A stretch of DNA of 64,000 nt from Dreissena polymorpha (lineage: Eukaryota > Mollusca > Bivalvia > Myida > Dreissenidae). The stretch covers positions 137,001 through 201,000 of the forward strand of contig NW_026273345.1 of NCBI RefSeq assembly GCF_020536995.1. The letters run 5' to 3'. Both the position numbers and the translations under genes were made by a program. Below the pieces are notes generated by a model. The model ran no database searches. It was not told the DNA's origin and saw only the letters and a program-made list of their open reading frames with translations. Positions 1-13,329 of this stretch are shown in pieces (position 1 is the first letter of the stretch; each line of letters opens with the position of its first letter).

Positions 1-562
1 AATATTTTGACTTATTTCCAAATAACATTTATTTTATAGTTACTTCCCTTATTAATAATTTCGCCACTAAAAATGTTCGTCTGCAATCAAATGTCCAGCA
101 AAAGATCCATTTTAATATAATAACATGAAGGAAACCAAACAGCACGGTACAATTATTTACCCCATCTTTATTGACTAATGTAGTTTTAATAGAAATTGAT
201 GTTCTTTTTGTTCAATAATGTGCATTTATATTTTATGTACATGGAAACAAATTGTGCTGGTTTTGTTTACAACTACAAGACGTTCCTAGCGAAATATACG
301 ATATGGTCATTAAAGAGTCCAGGTGTGTATTTTAATCAGAGAATAAAATATGAAGTATTTTTTTCTTAATCGTGAAACAATTGAAATTATTCTAAACACT
401 GAACAAACAAAAACTTGAATTCCAGATAAACTTTTTTACCGTAAATTAATGTTTTAATTAATTAATATTGAAAACAATGTGCATTTTAGGTAGATGATTG
501 AACTCCAGTCACTCATCGATATTCTCTACGCAGAGAATAAACAATAAAAATGACATAAAATC
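1..562. other. AT-rich intergenic DNA
   Basis: AT-rich sequence with short A and T runs and no open frame of note. It would contain the 5' flank of the gene at 563, but I see no clear TATA box or initiator. No recognisable repeat. Confidence 0.5.
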
Positions 563-2456
563 ATGTCGAATTCCAAAAAACGGAAATCCCAAGAGTCGAA
601 TGCAATGCCTATCCATTTTCAGTGCATTTTACATGCAAATGAGCTAAATGATTATGGAGACTTTGTGACTCTTAATTCAATAAAACTCTCTGCTGAAGAA
701 AAGCTAGCTCAACTGCACTCAATTCGCAACAAGCGATTACAGGAATCATGCGACTAATCATATCGCATGCATGACGTTTGTTTTAATATCCCTAAAACAA
801 TAAGTGAAATCGACTTGGGTACAACTGGTTACCATCGTGGATGCTACCAAGCTTTTACCAAAAATCAGGATCGCTTAAGTCATTGGAAAGCTAGTGAAAC
901 CCCTAATCAAAAAATATCATTCTCCGAGGATTGTTCCCAATGCACAAAATACATTTATACAGGTACATATACGTTAATTGTTAATGATAATAAGGCATAT
1001 ATATATATATATGATATAAATATAAACACATTTAAAACTAATTTGGTTCCGTCATGTTGTTGTTTTTCAATAATCATAAAGTAGTCCAACCAGTCTTAAC
1101 AGAACTTAAGTAAAGTATCTTGTGTGCAGTCTCGCATCTGGTGCTCCAATTCCTCTTGATGCTGAGCATGATGTTCTTCGAGCAGATTTAATAGGGAAAG
1201 AAGCCAAGGCAAAATTTATATCTGAACGACTGACAAGTGGAGCAGCGCCATCCAGGTTTTTCGACCCTATACCAAGGAATAGATTGAAAACAAAGGAGGC
1301 TGCCAACAAAACAGTAAAGCTAACTGCACCGCAAGGAAAAGTAATACATCTTTATAATATATCACATTGTGCAAAAACTTAGAGCCACGTGATATTTCAA
1401 TTGTTAAAACAGCCCAGGTTTGTGGCTAAGATGCTTCTATTATTTTCTGAAAGTAACTCTCTGAGTTACATTTTCATTACTTTTAATTATAACAGTTCCG
1501 TGTTTGATTTGGTTTCGTTTTAGGTTGTCCAGTATCAGGAGCAGAGTAATCTAGCCTTTATGCTTCTAGTCAAGGCTCAGTCTTCAAACCATGCCTTAGA
1601 TCTGGATGAACTTATGCGGTATCCGCTCACGCCAGTGCCACATAGCCTTGGTACCCCTGATGGTTTTTTGTGCAAGACCAATAAAGCTACCCTTATGAAT
1701 GCAATTCTACAGGATGTGGCACCTTCATCATCTCCAAATAATGCCACATTATTTATACAAGATGGTAATGCATTATTCCATGAGCTAACAAACCTTGCAC
1801 CAACATTTGGTGATATATGTCTACAGTTATTAGACATAATGGTTTTAAAAAAGGATTTTGTCTTTTCCACCGATAGTTAATTTCCAAACTCAATAAAAGG
1901 ACAAGAGAGAATGTGAAGGGGCTGCTGTCGGAAGTTTAACATTGATGGACCGGCAACTCGTCGTCCAGTCGATTTTAAAGAATTCTTATCAAATGATGAC
2001 AACAAGATGCAGCTTTGTAACCTCTTACTGCGCGTATGGGGAAGTAAAACGGCAGCATCCAAACTTAAGAGGTGTGGAACAGCAATAGTGGTCGTTAGTT
2101 GCAGGGCATACAAATTGCAAACAACTAACAATGAGGTATACACTATCACGTTTTAAAGTGCAATTATACATTTAATGTATATATGTTTTTTATGAAAATA
2201 ATGTTTGTTTCACGCTTATAAAGTTTTAGCTTATTTGCCTTAAAACAATGTCACGCTATTTGAAGTTTTATTATATTCCAGGTGAAGACAGAGGAAATTC
2301 ACAGCTTGGCTTCAAATCAAGAGGAAACAGATACCAGAGTGGTCCTATATATGCACTATGGTGCAAAGCTCGGATACAAGTCTGCCATAGTGTTGGTACA
2401 GGGAAACAGAGAAAGGTTTGAACAATTCAAAACATAACTATTTTGTTCAGTATATG

Positions 2457-2549
<93 letters not shown>

Positions 2550-3379
2550 AGAGAGAGAACCAACACATTAATTCAATTACAATATTATATTTGAAATAGG
2601 TGCTGAACATCAGTGAACTATCAGAAGCTCTAGGTGTCAACTATTGCGCGGCCCTCTTAGGTCTTCACGTTTTCACTGGAGAAGATGTGACAAGTGCATT
2701 TAAGGGCAAGGGAAAGATAATACCACTCAGAAAGTTACAAAGTTATCCAAAATATCTAGAAACATTCAGGTATGTGCATGAAAACACAATTCATGAGATT
2801 TTCTCCCACACACGTTTAATTGGAATAAAATAAAAAATCAAATCTTCATATAATATATATACATATATATATATATAAGTATTCTTTTTGTCTTCACTTT
2901 GTAGGACGTTGGGAGATGCATGGGTAGCGGCGGATGAAGTGATACAAATGCTTGAAGCATTTGTTTGTTTGATATATGGATTCCCAAGGGAAAAATATGT
3001 AAACACATGCCGAGCACTTCTTCTAAAGAAAATGGTTGGAGAAGACGAAGTTTTGACTGTTAAGTCTAAAGTTGACCTTTCAAGGTTACCACCTTGCCAG
3101 GACAACCTATGTCAGCATGTCTTCAGGACAAACTATCGTCTTGCCATATTGAAGAAGGCCAACAACTCCACAATAGAGTGTCCAGAATCATTTGACGATA
3201 ATCAAGGATGGATTGTAAAGGACAATGTGTTGGAGCCATTATGGGCCAAGGGTCCAATTCTTCCTTCAAGTTTAATTGACATTCTGGGCCATGTGAACAC
3301 AGAATTTGATGAGAAAGAAGAAGATGAGGAAGATGTTGACTTCCTCGAACTGGAAATGACACTGTCAGATGAGGATTAA
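563..3379 (+). pseudogene. Decayed multi-exon gene, PIN/FEN-like nuclease-type invertebrate family
   Basis: Successive + strand pieces read as one protein of a large uncharacterised invertebrate family. Likely exons, with GT-AG borders where visible, are 563-962, 1130-1340, 1524-about 2135, 2282-2415, 2600-2769 and 2905-3379. Family landmarks seen are a GYHRGCYQAFTKNQDRL block, an EETDTR acidic motif, LHVFTGEDVTSAFKGKGK (usually TGCDSTSAF), a LPPCQDNLCQHVFRTNYR block and an acidic C-terminal tail before the stop. The spaced acidic residues are what suggest a PIN/FEN nuclease fold; this is inference. The usual SPDTDI-type acidic segment appears deleted between exons four and five, and there are about three in-frame stops plus one frame break, so it is very probably dead. 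The intron at 2416-2599 holds a long GA microsatellite. The family is multi-copy, so the gene may ride on a mobile element, but no terminal repeats were seen. Confidence 0.6.
2461..2558. repeat. (GA)n microsatellite
   Basis: About 98 bases of nearly pure GA dinucleotides inside an intron of the decayed gene at 563-3379. The poly-Leu/Ser open frame on the minus strand here is an artefact of the repeat. Confidence 0.95.
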
Positions 3380-4985
3380 TCCGTATCTGACATTGTCGTT
3401 TCCAGTTCGAGAAAATCAATATCTCCCTCATCAACCCCCACCACTCCCCCCAAAAAAAACACATTCACGCTCTAAAGTATGTTTTTAATGGTACTGTTTG
3501 TGTTAAAACAAGTATTTTTAATTTATATTTTTTGGCTTCTTACCATTGAAGTGAAATATTACCACATTATCTGTTATTTGCTTACTATCAGAAATTATAA
3601 TGCGTTACTTTTGTATATACATGATATGTTTTCGTGTTTTTTAACGGTAAAAATACTATTATCAGTTAGAGAAATGCATTTAATATTAAAAAACATTGTG
3701 AATGCAGTTAGTGTCAGAAACAATCTTTATACATAAACATAACAAGTTTAAAAAGCTAGTACGTCTCAAAATATATTAACATGCACATTAGGAATTTGTT
3801 CTTCAAATTTGTTATTTACCCCACCCACTTTTATTGTCTTATATATCATAATTATTGATTATATTCACATGAAATGTTATATTATTATATTCCTTAGTCC
3901 CGTACGTGTACATAAATGTAGTTAGGATGATAATTGTATTTAAACTGCTGTTCAGGTACAAATTGAAACATGTCATACGCCAAAAAATCATGTTTTTGGT
4001 AGCTTTTTTCATTAATATAGTCATTATTTTCATAAAATGTATAATATTTCACCAAAAAATGTATTTTGTTCAATAAGAATAATATGTTATTAATTGCTTA
4101 AATTAAAAAGCTTACCAAAATCTAAAAAAATAAATGTTGTTAGTGTCATTTGCGAAATAATGGTATTTTCAAGGTTTTTGGTCGGCCATCTTGGCGGCCA
4201 TCTTGGATTTAGACCCCATGGGAACACTTTTTTTCTTGGGAACAACAATTTTCTTTCACCCGAGGCAATGTAGAACATCATCAGCATATTAAAAAAACAC
4301 TTCCAATCATGCATGGTGGACCTCCGTTCATACTAGACTATTAAAGTAATAGATCATTTCAACTTGTTTGTTCAAATCCTCAGATCCTGTAGTGAATTAT
4401 TTAGACACCTGACAACTTTCCCGCTAGGTCTCCAATTACGCCACTACACAACCCGCTGTCATGGATAAATTTATCAACATGCCACAATGATCTTCACTTC
4501 AGCATTGCTATCAAGATATATAAATTATACAAATAGAAACTTAAATGACCGGCTATAGAGTACACGGTTTTGCCTTCTTTTCATTTTGGTAATGAAATCT
4601 CTTTGACAAGAAAATAAAGCATGGAAATACTATGTCTCAGTGTATCTCCCTAGACATTAAATGTCGATAGTTGAAAAAATATGGTACTAATTTCCATACC
4701 TAAACTGTTGAATTGCATATATACTTTTTATCATAACCTGACCATCGCCCGCTACAACAGGCGGTTGAAAAAAACAACTATAAAATATAATACCTCATGC
4801 GTCTATGGCTAACTGTCTTTGGAACAAACATCTTGCGTTACATTCGCTATGTTTGGTGTTGTAATTGCATGCGAAACAGTCAAACGTAAAGTTTTGGAAA
4901 TCTTTCAAATACGGCTTTCGAATTGCGGTCTTTAAATGCTAGTTACATACATATTATGAGTATTTTATATAACACGAATATTCTG
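3380..4985. other. Intergenic DNA, possible old repeat at 4130-4330
   Basis: AT-rich, no convincing gene. Around 4130-4330 a GC-richer patch with two GGCCATCTTGG(C/A) direct repeats 12 bases apart looks like part of an old interspersed repeat, but I cannot name it. Confidence 0.4.
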
Positions 4986-4989
4986 TCAA

Positions 4990-6360
4990 CTCGGGCGTAT
5001 AGTACTCTTCTAACACACAATATCATTGCCGTTGGTTCTAGATAACAAGCCGTTACACAGTGGTCAGAGAACGTAACAACGGTTTCTATATAACACGCGG
5101 TTATACAGCGCTCTTGGAGCGTAACAAAGTGTCCTTTATAACGCGCAGTTATACAGTGTCATAGAGCCCCCGAACTGAATCTAGATAACACGCAGCTATA
5201 CAGTGGTCATCCAACTGGATCTAGTTAACGCGCGGCTTAACAGTTGTCATGGAGCGCCCCAACTGGTTCTAGTTTACACGCAGTAATATATTGGTCACAC
5301 AGCGTCACAACTGGTTCTAATAAAATACAATTCCTAACATGGCCATACACTGTGACATCCGGTTCTAATTAATGCGCTGTTATAAAGTGGTTATGCAACA
5401 TCTCAACTTGTTCCAGTTAACACGGAGCTATGCAGTTGACATGGAGCGCAGTTATACAGTGGTCATGGGCATCCTAATGCCCCAGCTGGTTCTACTTAAC
5501 ACGCAGTTATACAGTGGTCATGGGCACCCTAACGCCCCAACTGGTTCTTCATAACACGTAGTTATACAGTGGCCATGGGCATCCTAACACCCCGACTGGT
5601 TCTAGATAACACGCAGCTGTACAGTGGTCATGGGCATCCTAACACCCCAACTGGTTCTACATAACTCGCAGTTATACAGTGGTCATAGAACACCCAAACT
5701 GGTTCTACTTAACACGCAGTTATACAGTGGTCATGTGAATCCTAACGCCCCAACTGGTTCTACATAACACGCAATTATACAGTGGTCATGGGCGTCCTAA
5801 AACCCCAGATGGTTCTATATAACACGCAGTTATACAGTGATCATGGGAATCCTAACACCCTAACTGGTTCTAGATAACACGCAGTTATACAGTGGTCATT
5901 AAACGCCCCAACTGGTTCTACATAATACGCAGTTATACAGTGATCATGCAGCGCCCCAACTGGTTCTAGATAACACGCAGTTATACAGTGGTCATGGGCA
6001 TCCTAACACCCCAACTGGTTCTAGATAACACGCAGTTGTACAATGGTCATGGCCATCCTAACACCCCAGCTGGTTCTAGATAACACGCAGTTATACAGTG
6101 GTCATTGAATGTACCAACTGGTTCAAGATAAACACAGTTATAAAGTTGTCATTGAACGTCCCAACTGGTTCAAGATAACCACAGTTATTTAGTGGTCCTT
6201 GAACGTCCCAAGTGTTTTTTATGATAAACACAGTTATAACGTGGTCATTGAACGTCCCAACTGATTAAAGTTTACACGCAGTTATGGATTGGTAATATAA
6301 CGTCCCAACTGTATAACACGCAGTTATACAGAGGCCACGAGGCATCTCAACTGTTTTTAG
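4990..6360. repeat. Tandem satellite, 48-55 bp units
   Basis: More than 20 imperfect direct repeats. The unit core reads roughly ACTGGTTCTAGATAACACG, then CAGTTATACAGTGGTCATG, then GAGCGCCCCA, making 48 bases. From about 5460 to 6070 many units carry a longer 3' part (GGGCATCCTAACACCCC), making about 55 bases. Units on both flanks are more diverged (about 4990-5350 and 6110-6360), as expected for array edges. The short open frames here are repeat artefacts. A related array starts at 63660. Confidence 0.92.
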
Positions 6361-6364
6361 ATTA

Positions 6365-7930
6365 CACATGTACATGCATGGTGTTTCGAAAACTCAATAT
6401 TGTGTAACTCCAAACAGCGAATGTATGTGAAACAAAACAAGCATTAAAGATGTTAATGTAATGTATACTTTGATATGTAATATTCGTACGACATCAATAC
6501 AGATCATTTACCGCCACATGTTTTCACATGTGTTACTGTGCTTTAAATATACGAAGACAACATTTAATATTGGTCAGTAAGATTATGTTTTATGTTATAT
6601 GAAACTATGATTCATTGAGTGGATGGAATCTCAATGATACATGTTGTAACAAAACACTCATTTACAATATTCACATAAAGAGAGGTGAGTCGGATTTATA
6701 GTTATGTGTGAGCAATAGTGATGTTTGCTCATTGTATTAACTGATTCATGTGTTCGTAACACGTTTATTTAGTATGCAATGAAAAGTTTAACATCGTTAA
6801 TTCATTTGTCTTTACAAACAGCAACAAGTGTGGGAATGCATATTTGGGTACCACATTTACTTAAAATTATCTATTCATAATTGATTTATTGGGAGGTTTA
6901 TAGCACACTTACCTGGGCCTTACTATCATGTAAGCTTTTCCAAAGTGTTTCGAGAATATTCCAGTGTAAGCCCAAACTACCGGAAAAGAAAAGTAACGGA
7001 CGTGAAAGGGTCCGTATTCCAAGCATGTAAACCAAGAATGTGATCGTATGTTTTATTAATTTAACAAATAATGCAATACTCTGCTTTGTTTGTAATTGTT
7101 CTATTTTATTGTGTAATTATTTGACCATACGCCAGTACTGAGGAAGAAACATGAAACTAACAGGCAAACCAAAATACTATTCTAAGAGAGGCGGAACATC
7201 CAAAACTTCACTTCACATGAAATCCCATATAATTCATTTCAACGTACATTCGATTTCACTCGAGACATTAAGGGAGTGTCATGATATACACAAGTAAGTA
7301 TTGCAATTTATTTTTTTCCTGTTATATTATTATATAAAATTTAGCAATTCCTTATTTTTTAAGAAAATAGTAGTTGTATTATCAGTACCTGTAGTTAAAA
7401 GCGAAGAATTCAATTTTTGACATGTAAAAACCTGTAACCTTACACATGTGTACTGTATTTAAAAGGTGCATCATGTTTTGATTAAAACCATGCCCTTAAA
7501 ATGCGTGTGCTTGTGATTAGATGTGAATGACAAAAACGGACTTAATATTTTCGGTTTAGGTTCAACAAGATGCAACTTTTGTGTATTACCCAAAGTGGTT
7601 TGCACAAGTATGCAAACCGGTAGCCACAGCTCAACGTCGCTTTACTCTGTAAAGACGTCAGACGACGTAAAGACGTCAGCGCCAAGCGGGTCAAAATCTC
7701 GTTCCCAGCGACATAGATATACAACATAGACAACACCCCTCTAGAAAAGTAATGAATTTCACACACAAAGAAACATGACGAGTAATTCCTGGAATTATTA
7801 CGCGAGAAAAAAATTAGCCCACTGAATGAACGAATTACGCCATAAAATGGCAATTTTACCTCTATCTCAGCAAACGGCAAGGCGGTTCTTGTTTACGTAT
7901 TTACCCCACATTCAAACATTGACTTATTTA
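6365..7930. other. Intergenic DNA
   Basis: No gene recognised. The 68-codon frame at 7523-7729 and its antisense partner match nothing I know and have no exon signals. A short duplicated GTAAAGACGTCAG motif lies at 7650-7680. Confidence 0.4.
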
Positions 7931-7941
7931 AAACATTTTAA

Positions 7942-8760
7942 GTGCACGATGTAAATAACGTATGCGTGAAGTTCTCTATAAAATCGGAATGCTCGACGCC
8001 TGACCATTCGGTAATATATTGTCAAATCAAAGGTAAATTAAACATACTTGTTCATGCCTGGCGTCGAGCTATTTATGAAAATAACGATAATTTGATTAGC
8101 GGCAAAAGGTTTAATGAATGTATAAAGTCTCCCTGACTTTATAGAAACCAACAGTCAAGCTACGATGAAAGATCAAACTCAATGCTGCATTTGCAATCAT
8201 AATGTTGTGGACTCATACCGTTCTGTATGTGACGTATATTGCAATGAACTTATCGAAACGTCGAATTATAAGTGCACATCAAAAACGCTGAAAGAATCAT
8301 ATCGAAATAAATCAAACCCGTAGTGGGATAGCATTCTCGACGACCTATTCAAAGATGTGAGCGAACGTTAATATGACTGTTTGAAATGCACTGGAACTCA
8401 ACTCGACAAATACAGACATAAACAGTTATATAAGTACAAACAAAGGCGGCTCGAAATGGAGATCGAAAAGCGTAAACGACCAAGCGAACGGCACCAGCAA
8501 ATTGAACTTGAGAAAATATTCACAGAGAATCCAAAACAATTTCGGCACCACATTAAATTACTAGGCCGAAAACAAGGCTCTACAATACTCACGGAAATAC
8601 TTGACGAAAACGGCGACATTATACACGACATAAATAGTATTCTTAAAAGGTGGGAGATTAATTTTAAGAATCTTTTTAACAAAGCAAACTCGTGTAAATG
8701 ATCAAACGAACAATTGTATAACGATGCCTAATAATTCAAAATCTAGAGAAACACTGTATT
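7942..8760 (+). mobile_element. Decayed LINE fragment: end of endonuclease and pre-RT linker
   Basis: The translation first shows a CSTPDHSVIYC segment, typical of the C-terminal SDH motif of an APE-type LINE endonuclease. It then shows the charged linker upstream of reverse transcriptase: ENPKQFRHHIKLLGRK, then EILDENGDIIHDINSILKRW and FKNLFN. This block is common in bivalve CR1/L2-like LINE proteins. The longest intact piece is 8381-8701; the rest has several stops and frame changes. No reverse transcriptase core follows directly. A piece in the same orientation that starts in the reverse transcriptase lies at 14890-16010, which suggests one LINE split by later insertions. Confidence 0.72.
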
Positions 8761-8842
8761 GAAAACCAGGAGGACAGGTCGTGTTCAATTTTGACCGAAC
8801 ATTTTTATTGCTTAGATAAGGAAGGCTGCTGTAGTACCGTAA

Positions 8843-9032
8843 AATGTCGCATTGCCTATATATGTCGCAAGCAACGAGATTTGTCGCAGCGTGGACAATA
8901 AATGTCGCAAGAAAAGATTCATGTCGCAAATCTTACTGATGATATATGCCTCAACTTTTACGATAAATGTCGTAAAAAATTCATCTGCCGATATGTGTTA
9001 ATATACATAAACGATACATGTCACACACCTTT
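8843..9032. repeat. Short direct repeats of an ATGTCGCAA motif
   Basis: At least six copies of (A/T)ATGTCGCAA or a near variant (TGTCGTAA, TGTCACAC) at roughly 20-27 base spacing, just left of the inverted-repeat element at 9065. They could be subterminal protein-binding repeats of a transposon or a decayed minisatellite. Confidence 0.6.
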
Positions 9033-9064
9033 GTACGCCATGTTGAAAATGATAAGTTGAAGTT

Positions 9065-11260
9065 AAATGACTGAAACTTTAAGGTAAGATCTAGATTACC
9101 CAACGAGGTTCTTTGGGCCGACTTCCACCAGAATGGTTAGTTTTTTGTTAGTCTTGTGCAAAATGGTCTGTTGTGATCACATCTTCCAGTATTGTCAGTT
9201 GCGGTCAGTATTTCCGAAATGGTTAGGTGTGGTCAAAATTGACCCAATCGATTCTTATATTTCTTGGCTTAAGAAGCCAGTTATTGATGTGTCTGTGCTA
9301 ACTGGACTGCTGTTATTAAGATTGGCCAAAGTGTGACAGATGTGATAAAACTATAACATTATTTCAGCAACACAAAGTACGATAAAATTGTATTAAATTG
9401 TATGTTAGTTACAAGACTGTAGTACATGTGCCATTATTTTAGTTAATGTACAACTATTTTGGAGTCGCACTGTCATATCGCAGAGTTTGTACTGGTATAT
9501 TGATGAACTGACTTAAGAATAATATGTTCTTTTTATTTTTGTAAATATTGTTGCCTTCAATTTATGTTAAATATATGTGCAACGATATTCTACGACGACG
9601 ATTAACTGGCGCGAGTATCAATCTAGTTAAAAATACCTGATCCCCGTTTATCAGTCAACTTAGCCTACTGTTAGTTATTTCCTTTACTTTCGTGAATATA
9701 AACGTATTTTGTAACTAACAGTGTCAACTATAATCCTCCGTACACAATAACAAATATAAGATACCTGATCCTTTTGGAATTTAAAGCCGTAATCTTTAAA
9801 CAACATATATGTACTTTTAAACTAAATAAAATACATATTAATTTACCAAACTTATAGATCTAAAAGATGTAAACTATCGTGACGTCATTTCATGTTGACG
9901 ACCTCATTTCATTAAAATGAAGCCATGCAATTGCTTAGTTATCGATTCTGTAGCCAATGAACACGCTTAAAAATATTGGATTACACATGTGTACATAAAC
10001 AATACGCAATGTCTGTATTACATTTAAAACAAGGTATAGCACGTGATAAAATACAGTTCAAGATATGAAAGTCTACTGCAAGGAAAATCAACGGGACACA
10101 AAATAACAAAACAATTTGTTTTTATTTTTAACTTAATTGTAAAACAACACATAACTTCATGTTTCGACATATTATAATCAATAAAAAGAAGTGAAACTCC
10201 AGCTGCTGGAGTAGTATTGCATTCTTATCATATACAATTTGTTGGTCCTTTCCTTCAGGCAAGTGACCAATTGCCAAACAGTACAAAACAGTACAATACG
10301 AAACCAAATACACACGTCGAAGAATAAAGCTTGGATCATCGATTATCAATAAATACTAGTAAGTAAACAATAAATGTTGACTTGGTATATATATATGAAA
10401 CAACACAAACTTTTTAATTACTAAATTTCCAAAATCATCATGTTATTAAATGCCGTAAAGGTAATTGGTTATATCATAGGTAGTTTTTGCGAACACATTC
10501 TGTGAACAAATACATACTTTTATGTTTATTTTTATAGTGATACAATATAATGGTAACACATAATGTGTATTCAGTTATGTTTTATGAATATTCAATTCTG
10601 CAGTTTAACATATAATGCTATGTCATTAATTGCGCCGTTGTCGTCTTCACCAAATTCCTTCTACCGTGTACCGGCCGCATAAAGAAGCTAAACGCAGAAA
10701 TAGCCATGCATTCACCCACAAAGAATGCCTTAAATAATTGCGACTCGCCTAGGCCACACTGCCAGAGCCAGATATTGCGATAATCTTTCGAACACTGATT
10801 TGCAAAAAGTACCGGTGCGATCCTGGATTGATGATTTCATCTAAGAATATTCGCCTTCTATCGCTGATTCAAAGATGGCAAAGCTGTATTCAGCAGAAGT
10901 ACCGTGGAATTCACATGTTGTTCTACCGAGAATGTTCCTTTAAGATCGACCATATATAACCAAACTTGTCGAAACGGCCTTAAACTCTAAGCAAAAACGT
11001 ACGGGCACCCCGCTTTTCCGTTTTCTGACAAATTAAATGCAAGGATTTGTGTCATTATTACATCAATTTAACGCTTACGTTCGAAAATGAATAAATATGA
11101 CCGCTTTGGTCGATCTCCAACGTAGCTCCCAATTATGGACACTACTAACCACAACTGACCATTTCGGAAAATACTAACTAAAAACTGACCAATCTGGTGG
11201 AGGTGGGCCCAATTAACCTCGTCGGGTAGTCTTGATCTAATCTTAAAGTTTAAGTCATTT
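9065..11260. mobile_element. DNA-transposon-like element with about 160-180 bp terminal inverted repeats
   Basis: About 9065-9240 is repeated in inverted orientation at about 11105-11260. Shared blocks include AAATGACT(G/T)AAACTTTAAG, ACCC(A/G)ACGAGGTT, GGGCC(G/C)AC(T/C)TCCACCAGA and TTTCCGAAATGGT. The left repeat also contains an internal repetition of the TTTCCGAAATGGT/TGGTCA part. The element is about 2.2 kb. Its interior has no transposase I recognise; frames at 10128-10349 and around 10800-10950 are unassigned. It is probably a non-autonomous or gutted element. Target-site duplications are not obvious because the ends are diverged. Confidence 0.68.
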
Positions 11261-11889
11261 CTAGGCACAGGTGGTTAGCGTGTGGCTATGATATACCTTG
11301 CATACATGAACACTAAACTAAAGGATATAACATTTGGCTGTGAATGCAACTTTCCTTACTTTTTTCTTTACAACTGATGGATTGATTATTTAAGTAGCCA
11401 TGTTTTAATTTGCATGTGAACTTATTAATTGCACAGAACATCATGCTAACTAAATACATAGCCGTTTAATAACATCTTTGACTCACTGCGGGGAATCACG
11501 TGGTTTTATTTTGATATGGAACACGGAAAATGGCGGCGTCATTGTCTCGGTAAGAGTATAATTTTTTCTTCTTGTACCTAAATGTTTGATTTTAATTTGC
11601 TAAGATGTAGCCTTTCATATGCGAAATTGAATTCCGCGTGTAATGGTACCTTACATGTCATGTGTTACTGAGTATTTTCTTGCTTATCCTTTGAATTCGT
11701 ACACATGCGAATGCATGACAGTGGTAGTATTCACGGATTTAAATGAATTCTTCACAAATATGATAACTATCGACATTCCTCAAATCCTTTTCTTTTTAAA
11801 TATATACCAGGTTTTCTTTACATTACAAACAAATTGTCTGAGAGTCTGAAAACATCGCGGTTTCTGCATAATAAATAAAAAAACAAAAA

Positions 11890-11955
11890 TGATATGTTTC
11901 ACGGAATACAAATTTATGATATGTTTCACGTTAATTGTATGATATGTTTCACGTA
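11890..11955. repeat. Subterminal GATATGTTTCACG repeats, left side
   Basis: Three direct copies of GATATGTTTCACG in 60 bases. Two inverted copies occur at the matching place on the right side (14422-14468). Subterminal repeats of this kind are often transposase-binding sites; that role is inference. Confidence 0.65.
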
Positions 11956-13329
11956 TTGTCTAAAGGCGAAAAATAAAACGTCGGATATTTTCTCAGTTAC
12001 TAGTATATGTTTTAGCACTTAGTACCGGTAAAGCCCAGGACAAAGTACGGTTAGGTTAACTGGCAGCCGTGATACGTATGATCGACCATGTTTTGAAAAT
12101 GGCGTAAACTCTTACACATAAATTAACCGCGACCCTCTCTTCACTTTACTGAAGTTTTGTCTTAATAATGGAATATCTAACCTAAGTGCATTGTTTTTAA
12201 TGTGCGTATTATGCTTAATTTTCGCAGATGTCTCTCCTACCGCACGAGCCGCTCGCACTTCTACAACCTTGCAGAAGAGTCTGGGGAAATCGTATTTGCT
12301 CCACCAGGTTAATGCAGAATCTGCGTAGAAGGCACCCCCGTTTTGACTGTGTACAAACAAAAAGATCGAAAGGGAAGAAAGAAGATGGGCACAATGTCTT
12401 CCTCAATGACGTCTTCACAGCTCGGGTCCTTCGGTTAACGTTGGGAAACGCGCGAAGAAAACCTGCCATCTGACAAGATGGGCATTAATTAACGAAAATA
12501 AAACACAGTATGGCAGAAAAAATATTTTTGATCTGTCAATTTTCAAAAACGGCAGTTTGATTTACAAATTAAAAGTTAAAACTATTCAAAATCAGGGTAC
12601 AATTTATTCACATATTGTTTGTCATTCCCACGTCTTATATTAGCGTTGTTTAAGTTATTATCACATGCTATAGAGTTTGAGACATAGCAGCCGATGCAGC
12701 ATATTGACTGATGTCTAAGAAGTGTGTTGTGAATATTCATCCAAATGGTTAACAGATTTTCAATTTAATGCTGGTATGTTATTATATATGTTGCATACAA
12801 ACTAATTTTGTAACATTGTCATGTACTTAATATGCAATATTAAATTCTATACTTTCAAAAGGGTGTGGGCTAATTTAAGCTATTCAAATGTAAACTGCCG
12901 CCTTAATTTGGATGTCTTATACATAGCAGTTTCTAAATGATTGTAAAATAACAAAACGCTATTTTGCTTTATTTATTTCAAAATAATAATAGGAAACATG
13001 GATTTGCGTTTATGTGTTCACTAATCAGCAATCTCACAGATAATTGAATTAAATCACAGTGTTAATCATGAGAACATAGCACAACAAAATCACCATTATC
13101 ACCTTCAAAAACTAAAATAATAAACAAAAGCGTATCACTCTCCCTGAGGATAATCATCACGATATGGCTGTGTACAAATTGCATCTATACGATCAAATGA
13201 CATGAATCACTTACTATACATTGGGTCAAAATGTGTTGCGTTTTCTTAAGCTGATGGCGTATTATTACTTGCAACAGCATTAGTATTTCCCTTTTTATCA
13301 TGTTTGCATAAGTTCTGATGCATATACAA

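Noticed and set aside
4990-6360. CRISPR-like regular repeats
   Set aside because: Head-to-tail units without unique spacers in a eukaryotic genome; a satellite.
12112-12473. GC-richer patch with three overlapping open frames
   Set aside because: Translations are Arg/Leu-rich without domain character; possibly captured sequence in the TIR element, but unsupported.
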